Origin: PKWO01 sp036384915
GTDB taxonomy: Bacteria > Pseudomonadota > Gammaproteobacteria > Burkholderiales > Burkholderiaceae_D
NCBI GenBank assembly: GCA_036384915.1
Contig: DASVLJ010000025.1
Location: 124,001 to 188,000, forward strand
Direction: 5' to 3'
DNA: 64,000 nucleotides
The notes beneath the pieces were generated by a model. The model saw only the letters and a list, made by a program, of their open reading frames with translations. It was not told the DNA's origin and searched no databases. Below are positions 27,452-36,435 of this stretch, in pieces; positions within the stretch are counted from its first letter, which is position 1; every line of letters starts with the position of its first letter. Made by a program: the position numbers and the translations under genes.

Positions 27452-28297
27452 ATGGCGGCAAAGAAAGCGTTGGCAAACACAGCGGCGGCAAAACCGGCGA
27501 TCCTTTTTTTCAAAGCACGCGTCAGGGGTTACACCCGCAAGAATGGTATCGTGGTCCGCGCCTACGACCGGCCGAGGGCTGCGCACGCGTCCGCCGCTTC
27601 CGTCAAGCCGCTGGGGAGGCAGGAAAAGCATCCCTTGCATCCCGGCACCGTCGTCCATCCCCGGAAAAACTCGCAGGACGAACCGATCCCAATCCACAAG
27701 CCGTCGATTCCGTCGATGGCGCACACCTGGACGGACCCCGCGGCAGCGGCGGTCTTCGTGCCCGACGGCGAAACGCCGGACCAGCTCAACGGCGTGGCAT
27801 TCGCTCCGTGGGCGGCCGTGCCGGCGACACTCGACGAATGGCAGGACGTCGACGGTCAGCAACCCAGCCTCGAGGAACCTGAGTTGATCACCCACGGCAA
27901 GGAGCCTGCGGCCGGCGTCGTGATCGAGGAACCGGATGGCCGCGTCTGGCTGGTCAATCCGACCAACGGCTTTGCCGGCTACACGGCGACCTTTCCCAAA
28001 GGGCGCGCCGACGACGGCTTGACGCTGCAGGCGACGGCGATCAAGGAGGCGTTCGAGGAATCCGGGCTGCAAGTACGGATTATCGGCTTGATCGGCGATG
28101 TCGAACGCAGCCAGACCGTAACGCGCTACTATCGCGCCCGCCGTGTCGGCGGCACGCCGGCGGCGATGGGCTGGGAAACGCAGGCGGTGCAACTGGTGCC
28201 GAAAGCGGACATCTTGGCGGCGTTGAATCAGGCGGTCGACCACGTCGTTGCAAAACTGGCCGGCATAGCGGATTTGGGCAACAGTAACCCCGAATAG
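27452..28297 (+). CDS. Nudix hydrolase
   Basis: 281 residues. After a variable N-terminal 140 residues comes a Nudix domain. Its box begins at G184 and reads GRADDGLTL...KEAFEESGL, keeping E199, E202, E203 and G205 that bind the metal and diphosphate. It has K198 for the usual arginine and L190 for the first glutamate. Nudix enzymes cleave nucleoside diphosphates linked to another group, such as ADP-ribose or NADH. The gene lies 11 bases after the partner of the ADP-ribosyltransferase, so cleavage of ADP-ribose or NAD products made by that enzyme is an attractive but untested idea. Confidence 0.88.
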   Translation: MAAKKALANTAAAKPAILFFKARVRGYTRKNGIVVRAYDRPRAAHASAASVKPLGRQEKHPLHPGTVVHPRKNSQDEPIPIHKPSIPSMAHTWTDPAAAAVFVPDGETPDQLNGVAFAPWAAVPATLDEWQDVDGQQPSLEEPELITHGKEPAAGVVIEEPDGRVWLVNPTNGFAGYTATFPKGRADDGLTLQATAIKEAFEESGLQVRIIGLIGDVERSQTVTRYYRARRVGGTPAAMGWETQAVQLVPKADILAALNQAVDHVVAKLAGIADLGNSNPE

Positions 28298-28371
28298 TTG
28301 CTAAAATTAACTACAGAAAAGGCTGATGGGCCATATTTAAGAATTTACTCAAACCGCCGAGGATGTCGAAC

Positions 28372-29214
28372 ATGGAAGTTGCTCTTATATTCATTTGCGC
28401 CTGGCTTGCATATATGCAGTTTTTTCCTGCACAGCATGCCGAATTGCTCCGGACGGCAGCTGTCAGCCCAGTCAATCTACTGAAATACCTAGGCGCGTCC
28501 GCAATTTTGTTTCTGGTTCTATCCATTCTTCCAGTCTTGGCGCTGAATATCTATATGCGTCACTATGATTTCTTTGCATACGAGGTCTTTGATAGAGAGG
28601 TATTCCCAATCCAAATCATTGGCTTGAACATCTTTCTTAATTTCGCGATCATGGCTTTGGTATTCTTTTGTGCCGGCATAATTTGGAAGTCCGCTGATCG
28701 AAGTAGAAAAATATTTAGCATTGTAACGTCGGCAAGCGTTGTTTTGCTTTTCGTTCTGTTAGCTTTGTCCAGCGGACGATATGGATTTGCTTTGGCGATT
28801 TTCGTTTTTTCTTTAATTATTGGTAGCTATTTTATCTGGTGGACACGGAATGGCTTTCAAGATAAAGCGCGTTGGTGGTTTGTTCCGTCAGTCTATGCCG
28901 TGATCTTGATTGGATTGCCAATTCTTTTCTCGCCGGCCACTGTATGGATAGTCGAATATTCTCTGGCTGAAATGAAGGTTGGATACATCGACGCTGAGCT
29001 ATTTGACTTATCGAAACCATGCGTGCCAGGTGACTGCAATAGCCTCAAAGGAAAACTGCTACTACGAACCCCAGAGTTCTACTATCTACTGCCGGCAGAA
29101 GATAATGACTCGGCTGCCAACAAACAGTCCCCTCACGTAGGGTATCGGTCGGTAATGATTGTTAATCAGGAACACATGGGGATTAAGTATCTGGCAAAAA
29201 TTCCAAGTAAATAG
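28372..29214 (+). CDS. Multi-pass membrane protein, AT-rich accessory gene
   Basis: 280 residues with about six hydrophobic helices in the first 200 residues (for example FALAIFVFSLIIGSYFIWW) and a C-terminal soluble domain with two cysteines (KPCVPGDCNSLKGK) likely to face the periplasm. ATG 28372 was chosen because CGAGG sits nine bases upstream; ATG 28363 is adjacent. Composition is clearly more AT-rich than the flanking phage genes. No family was recognised. Membrane proteins at such positions in prophages often block entry of other phages, but nothing in the sequence proves this. Confidence 0.7.
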   Translation: MEVALIFICAWLAYMQFFPAQHAELLRTAAVSPVNLLKYLGASAILFLVLSILPVLALNIYMRHYDFFAYEVFDREVFPIQIIGLNIFLNFAIMALVFFCAGIIWKSADRSRKIFSIVTSASVVLLFVLLALSSGRYGFALAIFVFSLIIGSYFIWWTRNGFQDKARWWFVPSVYAVILIGLPILFSPATVWIVEYSLAEMKVGYIDAELFDLSKPCVPGDCNSLKGKLLLRTPEFYYLLPAEDNDSAANKQSPHVGYRSVMIVNQEHMGIKYLAKIPSK

Positions 29215-29420
29215 TTTGTATCATGTCACTGTTATCCAAAACAGTTTTTCGAAATCGGGTCTTTGACAGTAATTTGGGTCTCGGGAATCGGATCGCGACA
29301 CTTGTTTGGTCTTGTTTTGGACAATAGTGATTGCAGGGATAGCGCCCTGGCGCGCAAGCGGGAGAGCATTGCCGCGAAGCACAGCAAGCCCGTCACTAGC
29401 CCACCGCGCGCCAGTTAAGC

Positions 29421-29861
29421 TCAAGCGCCGTTCAGCGGATCGTCCCCAGCTGGTGGCGCTGGTGCCGGTACGGGAGCACCCGCCGGACCAAGTTCCCAAT
29501 GCGACTCGCCCGCTATTCGCACTGCCGCATAGAAGGCATCGGCTTCGAGCGTATTCAAGCCGTCGACTTCGAGCATTTCACGCAAGACTTGATCGGCCAG
29601 TGTGCGATTGACACCCGGCGGGTGAGGCCAGGTATAAAGAAAATCGTGGACGGTCCCCGATTTGCGCGCGCGGTCGCCCAGTATGTCGTAGACGCCCGGC
29701 ACTCTGGGTACGCTGCAAAAGTTCGTCTTGAATCCGACGGGAACCTCGAATGTCGTTTTGGCGAGATCGGACTGATACGAGAACTTTTGCGTAAGCTGCC
29801 AAACGCCGTCTTTGTCGTCGACAAGAAGTTTGACGACCAGGTCATCGATAAAAGCGCTCAT
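29421..29861 (-). CDS. DUF1353-family phage protein
   Basis: 146 residues with the DUF1353 pattern: a beta-rich N-terminus, FEVPVGFKTNFCSVPRVPGV, then TVHDFLYTW and ADQVLREMLEVDGL. The family is common in tailed phages; its role is unsettled, and a peptidoglycan or structural function has been suggested by context. The start at 29861 has GGGGAAAG directly upstream. The C-terminal proline/alanine tail (PVPAPAPPAGDDP) is disordered. It is on the minus strand, divergent from the large terminase. Confidence 0.85.
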   Translation of the reverse strand: MSAFIDDLVVKLLVDDKDGVWQLTQKFSYQSDLAKTTFEVPVGFKTNFCSVPRVPGVYDILGDRARKSGTVHDFLYTWPHPPGVNRTLADQVLREMLEVDGLNTLEADAFYAAVRIAGESHWELGPAGAPVPAPAPPAGDDPLNGA

Positions 29862-29942
29862 CTCTTTCCCCTTGATTTGTGCGTTTCCCCCGTTAGCAAT
29901 ATACGCCGCCTGGCGCTGCGCTTCAATGCCGACCCGGTGCCA

Positions 29943-29964
29943 ATCGTGACGCCATAGTCGATGC
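29943..29964 (+). promoter_or_regulatory. GTCGTGAC-type element 14 bases before a CTG start of the large terminase
   Basis: ATCGTGAC followed by GCCATAGTCGATGC and then CTG at 29965, exactly where the other copies have ATG. No Shine-Dalgarno is present. The block GCCATrrTCSrTGC is shared with the copy at 52592. Confidence 0.55.
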
Positions 29965-32556
29965 CTGACTTTGGCGAGGGCGCGGGTGTCAAAAGAGTTT
30001 CGCATTCCGTTTCCGGCACTGTTTCCCGCGCAACAGCAAATTCTGTCCAGCCGCGCCCGCTTCACCGTCGTCGCGGGCGGGCGCGATGCCGGCAAGACCA
30101 CGGCGGCGATCGACGCGTTGCTGGTGTCGGATTTTGGCGCCTTGAACGGGTTTCCGGTCGGATTGTTCCTGCCGGACCGCGAGGCGATAGTGGCAGCCAA
30201 ACGGCGCATCTTCCCCTTGATCCAGCCGCTATTGACCGGGCGCCTGGATCGCGCGCGCGTCGAGCTTGTCAACGGCGGTTCCATCGGTTTCTATGCGCTC
30301 GAGGACGAGACCAATGAGCTTTGGGACCAGCTCGCCCTGGTGGTGGCCGACGATTGCCACAAGATCGAACGGATTGCCGACACCTGGCTGCACGTGCTGC
30401 AGCCGATGCTGGCTCGGCATCGCGGGCGTGCCTGGCTGTTCGGCAAGCCGCAGGGCGTCAGGAACGGCTTTGCCAAGCTCTATGCGCTGCAGGAGTCGGA
30501 TTCGCGCTATCGATCCTTCCAGCTTCCCACCGATGCAAACCCGTACTTCGACCGCACCGAGCTCGAGCGCGACCGCGCATCGATGCCGCCCGAAGTGTTC
30601 CTGCAGGAGCGCGGCGCAGAGTTTGTCGACACCCCCATCGAACTATCGGCCGCGCAGACGCTGATCGGGCGCGACGAAACCTTCAGGATGTGGTGCCAGC
30701 GCCTGGCGGCCGACGGCTTGAAGGTCGACGGCCATCCGTTCTCGGTCGACGACCGGCCGGCCATGTGGTTCATCTACGACCAGATCCCCAGCACCATCGA
30801 AGACGCCCACGAAAAGTCCGTGGTCTTGATGAAATGCGCCCAAGTCGGTTTCACGGTCATGGAAATCCTGGGCATGATCTACCTGTCCTTGAAATTCATG
30901 CCAGTCACGGTCGGCATGTTCCTGCCCGACATGAAGCTGGCCGGCGTCAAGTCGACCGAGCGTTTCATGCCCATCCTGCGCACGATTCCCGACGCCTACA
31001 AGCTGATGGTCGATCCGGAAAGCAAGGGCAGGGGCGGCGAGGGCAATGTCATGATCCGCAACCTCGGCGGCTCCAAGTTCTTCTTCCTCTGGACCTCGGG
31101 CAAGGGCGCGACCGAATCGGTGCCGATGGATATCCTGGCGCTGGACGAGGTGCAGGAAATGCAGGTCGCCGATATGGAAAAGGTGGCCGAGCGTCTGTCC
31201 GCCTCGCGCGTCAAATTCACGCTGGCCGGCTCGACCGCCAACTGGCCGGACCGCGACATCCACTTCCTCTACAAGCGCGGCACGCGGCACCAATTCCATT
31301 CCCGTTGCCCGGCCTGCGGCGCCGGCAACGTGCTCGACGAATACTTCCCCGAGTGCATCAAGTTCGACCCGGTGGTGGGCGACTATCGCTACGTCTGCAA
31401 ACCGTGCGGCGCGTTCCTGGACGATCCGCAGGACGGCGAATGGATCGCCCAGGATCCCGAGGCGCGCCACGTTTCGATCCACTTCCCGCAGTTTCTGTCT
31501 CCCACCATCTCGGCGCGCAACATCATCGAGGCGTACTACAACGCCGACGACATGAAGAACTTTTACAACCGGAAGCTGGGGAAGCCTTATGTCGATCCTT
31601 CCCAGGTGCCGGTCAACCTGGAAATGCTCAACAACTGCGCCAAGGAGGGCATAAGACTGGGCGTCAAGTGGGAGCAGCGCGGCGACGGGTATTTCATGGG
31701 CATCGACCAGATGGGCGCCTTCAACGTCGCCCTGGTGGCGAAACGCCTGGCGTCGGGCCATATGGCGATCGTTCACGCCGAGGAGATTTACGACCTCGAC
31801 CCATTCGCACGCTGCGACGAGCTGATGCGCGACTACCGTATCGCCGTCTGTTGCGTTGAGACGCTGCCGAACTACAACGATGCCAAGCGGTTCGCCAATC
31901 GCCACCCGGGCAAGGTTTTCCTGGCCGGCTATGCCGACATGCGCGACGACATGCTCCGCTGGGGCGACGCGGTGCCGACCAAGTCGGAGCGCAAGACCGA
32001 CGAGGAGGAGCGTGACCGCTATACCGTGACGCTCGACCAATACAAATGCATGCAGGTCGCCATGGCGCGCGTGCAAAAGATGACGACGGTATTCCCGAAT
32101 CCGGAAGGGCTGCTGCAGGAAATCACGGAAAAAGGCGGCATCCGCGGCGAGAAGCGGCTGGCGCCGATCCTGAAGGACCACGTGTTCCTGCACTTCACGC
32201 GCACGGCCCTGATCGCGGAAAAGGACGAGGAACAGAACAAATACCGCCGGCGCGTGGTCAAGGTCGGGATCGACCCGCACTTTTCTTATGCCTACATGCT
32301 GCTCAATGTCGCTTGGGCGCGGGCGCATGGTACGACGGCCTTCTTGTTGCCTGACGCGGCGAACGAACCGGCCCAGGTGGGAATGCCGGGTAGCGTGACC
32401 GTGAATCCTGTCATACACATGATGCGCCATCAAAGCGCAATCTTTGGGGTAAATACCTGCGGCACTTGCCTGGCATACGAATTCGGAAGCTGCACCCTTC
32501 GTTTCCTGCACGTTAAAGAGAACGACGCGGCTTGCGATCTATTCGCAGCAAGTTGA
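29965..32556 (+). CDS. Large terminase with an extra N-terminal ATPase domain (GpA-type)
   Basis: About 863 residues. The product packages DNA into the prohead and cuts it. Residues about 10-220 form a complete terminase-like ATPase: PALFPAQQQILSSRARFTVV, Walker A GGRDAGKTT, Walker B ALVVADDC. The main body is a GpA-family terminase, with MWFIYDQIPSTIEDAHEKS, a Walker A position reading KCAQVGFTVMEILGM that lacks the usual GK[ST], and DILALDEVQEM as Walker B. It then has a zinc ribbon (CPACGAGN, then CKPCG), the nuclease domain with GIDQMGAFN, and a C-terminal cysteine motif (CGTC, FGSC, CDLF). GpA-type proteins alone are about 600-650 residues. CTG 29965 is preferred because of the upstream element; TTG 29971 is in frame. 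Confidence 0.88.
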   Translation: MTLARARVSKEFRIPFPALFPAQQQILSSRARFTVVAGGRDAGKTTAAIDALLVSDFGALNGFPVGLFLPDREAIVAAKRRIFPLIQPLLTGRLDRARVELVNGGSIGFYALEDETNELWDQLALVVADDCHKIERIADTWLHVLQPMLARHRGRAWLFGKPQGVRNGFAKLYALQESDSRYRSFQLPTDANPYFDRTELERDRASMPPEVFLQERGAEFVDTPIELSAAQTLIGRDETFRMWCQRLAADGLKVDGHPFSVDDRPAMWFIYDQIPSTIEDAHEKSVVLMKCAQVGFTVMEILGMIYLSLKFMPVTVGMFLPDMKLAGVKSTERFMPILRTIPDAYKLMVDPESKGRGGEGNVMIRNLGGSKFFFLWTSGKGATESVPMDILALDEVQEMQVADMEKVAERLSASRVKFTLAGSTANWPDRDIHFLYKRGTRHQFHSRCPACGAGNVLDEYFPECIKFDPVVGDYRYVCKPCGAFLDDPQDGEWIAQDPEARHVSIHFPQFLSPTISARNIIEAYYNADDMKNFYNRKLGKPYVDPSQVPVNLEMLNNCAKEGIRLGVKWEQRGDGYFMGIDQMGAFNVALVAKRLASGHMAIVHAEEIYDLDPFARCDELMRDYRIAVCCVETLPNYNDAKRFANRHPGKVFLAGYADMRDDMLRWGDAVPTKSERKTDEEERDRYTVTLDQYKCMQVAMARVQKMTTVFPNPEGLLQEITEKGGIRGEKRLAPILKDHVFLHFTRTALIAEKDEEQNKYRRRVVKVGIDPHFSYAYMLLNVAWARAHGTTAFLLPDAANEPAQVGMPGSVTVNPVIHMMRHQSAIFGVNTCGTCLAYEFGSCTLRFLHVKENDAACDLFAAS

Positions 32557-32585
32557 AAGCGCCTTGCAGCCTGGGCACGCTGTGC

Positions 32586-34079
32586 TTATGGCGTCGAATC
32601 CTGCGGCCGGTCCTCGTTGGCGCTGTTGCCTGCGTGAATCAGGATGGCCGGCTTTCCGTTGGGGTCGGTTAAACCGTCCGTCAGCAGGCGGCTGCGAACG
32701 TGTTCATTCGCCGCCGCCATCTTCACGAGCTTCGCGAGGATGCTCGATTCCTTGCGTTGCTGATCGGATGCGATATCCGCGATGGCGTGTCCCTGCAAAA
32801 ATCGTTGCGCCACCATTTCCTGCTCGTCCTCGCGCCATTTTTCACCATGTCGGGCGGGCAGGTCCGGACTCCGTGCCGCATTGGCGGAAATCGGTGCTTC
32901 GCTCGCCGCATTGCGTTGCAACGGTGCCGCTTCCGGCGTACCCTCGCTGTCTTTCCCGGATGCCGGTACTTGCGCGGGGCCGGCTGCATTCGTCGGTGGT
33001 GCGCAGTCCAAAGGCATACCGCAAGCGGTAAGATGAACCTGCACCGCGCGCAGGCGCGCATCGTTGCTCGCTTCAATGTTGACAATATCGGCGCCGGAAC
33101 GCAGCATCAATTCGACCCAGAACGATCGCAGCGCCTTGGCGCGAACTTTGTTATCTGCACGATCGATCTCGACGGCCAGTATTTGTTCGCCGCACTCGTA
33201 AATGGCATGCATGATCTGATTTCGCGCAATGACGTCGGGAGCGAGGTCGATCAAGGCGATATCGCTCTCCTGGCCTTCCGCCATCCCGATAAAAAACGGA
33301 CGCCGATTGAGTGGATTCACCAGGAAACATACGGTGTGCCGATTGAATTGCCTTACGTCGCCATTGTCCATTTGGGTTTCGTTGTTCGCAGGTTGGGATG
33401 CAGGCGTCAATCCGCTTGCGTCCGGAAAAGGTTCGTCAGGTTGATCGTGCCCAAGAACGTGCACGCGCAGCGTCTTGGCCTTGGATAGATCCAGCGATTG
33501 GAAGTCGGCCTCGTGATACGAAGCGGAGCCGGTGCCGTTTACGGGCGGACGGGAAATTTCGCGTGGGGCTTTCCGGCCCCATCGCTCGACACCGGGCAGC
33601 GTCCAACCCGCACGCTGTGCCGCCATGGTCCAGCTGGATTCCCGATGCGCCAGGTTACTCGGGCCAAGCACTCGCTCGATCAACAGGCTGCGAACAATCA
33701 AACGCCTTTGCGCCGCCCAGCGGAAGAATTCAGTCGAGGTGCCGAGCGAAAAGAGGTGCGCCAATTGCTGCACGCGAACGTGCTCCGCCAAGCGCCGCTG
33801 AAAATCCACCGTGCAGCCGATATAGCAGGCGCGGTGATTGTCGTTCATCGCCAGCAGCGCATAAACCCAACCTTCTTCTTGTGTGCCGTCCAGGCTAAAC
33901 CGGAAGCGAAAGGGGCGCCTGCCGGAGACGCCGATGGTGATGAAATCGTCTTCAATCCGCGGTATGTGCCATCCCTGATTGCGTACTTCTTCAAGGAGTT
34001 GTTCTTTGCTGGTGATGTGGCCGGCTCCGATGAGAGCCTGAAGATGGTCAACTGCTGACGCTTGAGTTTGCTTGGTCAT
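32586..34079 (-). CDS. GIY-YIG-like nuclease-domain protein with a second degenerate copy
   Basis: 497 residues. Residues 70-150 look like a GIY-YIG nuclease domain: WVY at 71-73, CYIGCT with YIG at 86-88, an arginine in DFQRRLAEH and glutamates near 135 and 147. Around 250-345 a similar start (VCFLVNPLNRRPFFIGMAEG) suggests a second, decayed copy. After a proline-rich linker, the C-terminus (EQEMVAQRFLQGHAIADIAS) resembles a small DNA-binding helix-turn-helix. It lies on the minus strand between terminase and portal, a place where homing endonucleases are often found. The GIY-YIG call rests on short motifs. Confidence 0.6.
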   Translation of the reverse strand: MTKQTQASAVDHLQALIGAGHITSKEQLLEEVRNQGWHIPRIEDDFITIGVSGRRPFRFRFSLDGTQEEGWVYALLAMNDNHRACYIGCTVDFQRRLAEHVRVQQLAHLFSLGTSTEFFRWAAQRRLIVRSLLIERVLGPSNLAHRESSWTMAAQRAGWTLPGVERWGRKAPREISRPPVNGTGSASYHEADFQSLDLSKAKTLRVHVLGHDQPDEPFPDASGLTPASQPANNETQMDNGDVRQFNRHTVCFLVNPLNRRPFFIGMAEGQESDIALIDLAPDVIARNQIMHAIYECGEQILAVEIDRADNKVRAKALRSFWVELMLRSGADIVNIEASNDARLRAVQVHLTACGMPLDCAPPTNAAGPAQVPASGKDSEGTPEAAPLQRNAASEAPISANAARSPDLPARHGEKWREDEQEMVAQRFLQGHAIADIASDQQRKESSILAKLVKMAAANEHVRSRLLTDGLTDPNGKPAILIHAGNSANEDRPQDSTP

Positions 34080-34324
34080 GCTGCTGCTACGGAGGTTGTG
34101 GGGACGAAGTCTCGCTCTGGCCGGGTTGGTCGCGGCGGGGATATATCCCGCATAATTGAGTTATAAAAATAACATGCCAAGGCGAAGAAGACAAATGGTG
34201 TGTCGTCGGCAAGCGACAACCGTGCCGTGTGGTGGAGCCGCATATGGACCAGGACAGCGCAAGCGTCAATACTCCGGCCGTGCGCGATGCCGGGCCGGTG
34301 GTGGCGATATGCGGGTTTTCGTTG

Positions 34325-34588
34325 CTATCGCTGTTGGACGAGCGATTTGATCTGCTTCAGCGCGGCACGGCCGGCAGCAATTTGTCGATCGCGCAGCGAA
34401 TGGACCGTTCTTTCCAGTTGTTCGCGCACAGCCGCCCCGCGGGCCTTTTCGATCTGGGACAAGCGTCTGTTGCGGACGGCGGGTGTCGGCAAGGCCAATA
34501 TCGCGCGCGCTTCGCATTCGTGGCGCCAGGCTTCCGAGTTCTTGTCGGGTATTGCCGTTTGCGCCGCTTCTGCCGTTGCGTCTTCCAT
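34325..34588 (-). CDS. Small phage protein, DUF7696-like
   Basis: 87 residues with the pattern WRHECEARAILALPTPAVRN and an arginine-rich helix (RRLSQIEKARGAAVREQLER), as in small helical proteins encoded next to terminase/portal genes in many betaproteobacterial prophages. ATG 34588 was chosen; a GTG at 34636 is in frame. It follows the GIY-YIG-like gene on the opposite strand from the portal. Function is unknown. Confidence 0.55.
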   Translation of the reverse strand: MEDATAEAAQTAIPDKNSEAWRHECEARAILALPTPAVRNRRLSQIEKARGAAVREQLERTVHSLRDRQIAAGRAALKQIKSLVQQR

Positions 34589-34695
34589 TTTGCGTCGTCC
34601 GCCTATCAGATGAGATTCGGACGATGCTCGTTTCACGACCCGGACGTTTCAATGGAACTGGAAGCACGGAACGGCGAGTACCGGCTGACAACGGG

Positions 34696-34703
34696 GTCGT
34701 GAC
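34696..34703 (+). promoter_or_regulatory. GTCGTGAC core copy before the portal gene
   Basis: The exact octamer, followed by an imperfect hairpin (CACTACCC, loop TTTTC, GGATAGTG at about 34702-34722), 31 bases before the portal ATG. A GAAGGGA ribosome site is present here, unlike the five full elements. Confidence 0.4.
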
Positions 34704-34734
34704 ACTACCCTTTTCGGATAGTGAAGGGAAAACG

Positions 34735-36435
34735 ATGACCGACCGCGCCACTGTTGCTGCATTCGACCCGGCGGCGCCCCACGATGAACGGTCCGACGCG
34801 CTGTCGCAACTGCAGCGCGAGCACTTACCGATCGCGACCGACCTACTGCCACCGGAGAACGTCCGGCGCATCATCGACGAAGCCGTGCTCCAATTCGAAG
34901 AAGCGGCAATCCACAAGGCCATCGACGCCAACGTCGTGCCTTTCCCGTCGCGCAACCTGAAACAGAACAAGCCGGGCATGAAGTCCGTCATGCTCGACGA
35001 CTGGCAAGTCAACATCCACGGCGACTACTGGGAACGCCCGTCCGGCTTGTCGTTCGATTCCCTGCGCCTGATGGTCAGCCAGACCCCGATTCTGAACGCC
35101 GTCATCATGACCCGCGTCCGCCAGGTGCAACGCTTTTGCCGGATCGCCGAATCGAGCAACGAAATGCCCGGATTCGAGATCCGCCACGTCGACCGCGATC
35201 ACCAGTTGACCAAATCAGAAAAGGATGCGCGCAACCGCCTGAACCGGTTCATGATGAACTGCGGGTGGGAATTCAAGCCACGCCTGCGCAAGGCCTTGCG
35301 GCGCGACGCCTTCGGCCAGTTCATGGCGCGCTCGGTGCGCGACTCGCTTACCATGGATTCGACGGGGTTCGAGCTGGAATGGAAACGCGACATGCGGCAG
35401 GGCATGGACGGCTTTTACGCCGTCGACGGCGCCACGATCCGGCTGTGCACCGAAGAGGGCTACCGCGGCAACGACGAGATTTTCGCCCTGCAGCTCGTCC
35501 AAGGGCAAATCACCACGGCCTATACCCACGAGGATCTGGTCTACGAATGCCGCAATCCGCGCGCCGACGTCACGGTAGGCGGTTACGGCTTGTCCGAGAC
35601 GGAATTGCTGATCCGGGTCGTCACCGGCTACATCAACGCCTTGACCTACAACATCAAGGGATTCGACTCCAATGCGATCCCCAAGGGCATGCTACATCTG
35701 ACCGGCAATTACGATGCCAAGGATTTGCAGGCGTTCAAGATGTATTGGAACGCCATGGTCAAGGGCATCAACAACGCCTGGTCGTTGCCGGTCATGATCT
35801 CGAAGGACCAGGAATCGAAAGCCAGTTTCGAGCGCTTCGGCATCGAGTTCAACGACATGTACTTCTCCAAATGGATGACGTTTTTGACGTCGATCATCTG
35901 CGCACTGTATGGCATGTCCCCGGCGGAGATCAATTTCGACTCATTCTCGGGCGGCAACAGCTCGCCGCTCTCGGGATCGGACACCGAAGAAAAGCTCGCC
36001 GCGTCCAAGGATTCCGGCCTGCGCCCGCTCTTGGCCTATTACGAAAACACCTTCTCCGACTTCATCATCGCCGAATTCTCCGAGGATTTCGTGTTCCGCT
36101 GGACCGGCCTCGATCCCGAGGACGCGGACCAAAAGCAGGAGATGCGCAAGCTGGTGCTGACGGTCAACGAAGTTCGCGCCGAAGAGGGGTACGAGGCCAT
36201 GGACGGCCCGCTCGGCGACGCGCCTATCAACCCCTCCCTGATCCAACCCTGGCTGCAGATCAATCTGCCGCAGGATGCCACCGGCCAAGATGGCGGACAA
36301 ACTCCTGGAAGTGCCGCCGGCGACAAGAACGACCAAGGGGAACAGGCGGAGCCGCAATTCGACGGTGCTGCGCCCACCCCGGATTTCGGCAAATCGTTCG
36401 GCTTGCCACCGGTTTTTGCCTTGGACGACTTGTAA
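34735..36435 (+). CDS. Portal protein
   Basis: 566 residues from ATG 34735 with GAAGGGA upstream. Portal dodecamers form the DNA channel of the head. Recognisable features are the hairpin region LSFDSLRLMVSQTPILNAVI, a helical stem, the conserved Y-x-H-x-D-x-x-x-E segment (TTAYTHEDLVYECRNPRAD), SNAIPKGMLHLTGNY, and the C-terminal ALYGMSPAEINFDSF typical of HK97-type portals, then an acidic disordered tail. It follows the terminase, interrupted by two minus-strand accessory genes. The next gene starts on its stop codon. Confidence 0.9.
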   Translation: MTDRATVAAFDPAAPHDERSDALSQLQREHLPIATDLLPPENVRRIIDEAVLQFEEAAIHKAIDANVVPFPSRNLKQNKPGMKSVMLDDWQVNIHGDYWERPSGLSFDSLRLMVSQTPILNAVIMTRVRQVQRFCRIAESSNEMPGFEIRHVDRDHQLTKSEKDARNRLNRFMMNCGWEFKPRLRKALRRDAFGQFMARSVRDSLTMDSTGFELEWKRDMRQGMDGFYAVDGATIRLCTEEGYRGNDEIFALQLVQGQITTAYTHEDLVYECRNPRADVTVGGYGLSETELLIRVVTGYINALTYNIKGFDSNAIPKGMLHLTGNYDAKDLQAFKMYWNAMVKGINNAWSLPVMISKDQESKASFERFGIEFNDMYFSKWMTFLTSIICALYGMSPAEINFDSFSGGNSSPLSGSDTEEKLAASKDSGLRPLLAYYENTFSDFIIAEFSEDFVFRWTGLDPEDADQKQEMRKLVLTVNEVRAEEGYEAMDGPLGDAPINPSLIQPWLQINLPQDATGQDGGQTPGSAAGDKNDQGEQAEPQFDGAAPTPDFGKSFGLPPVFALDDL

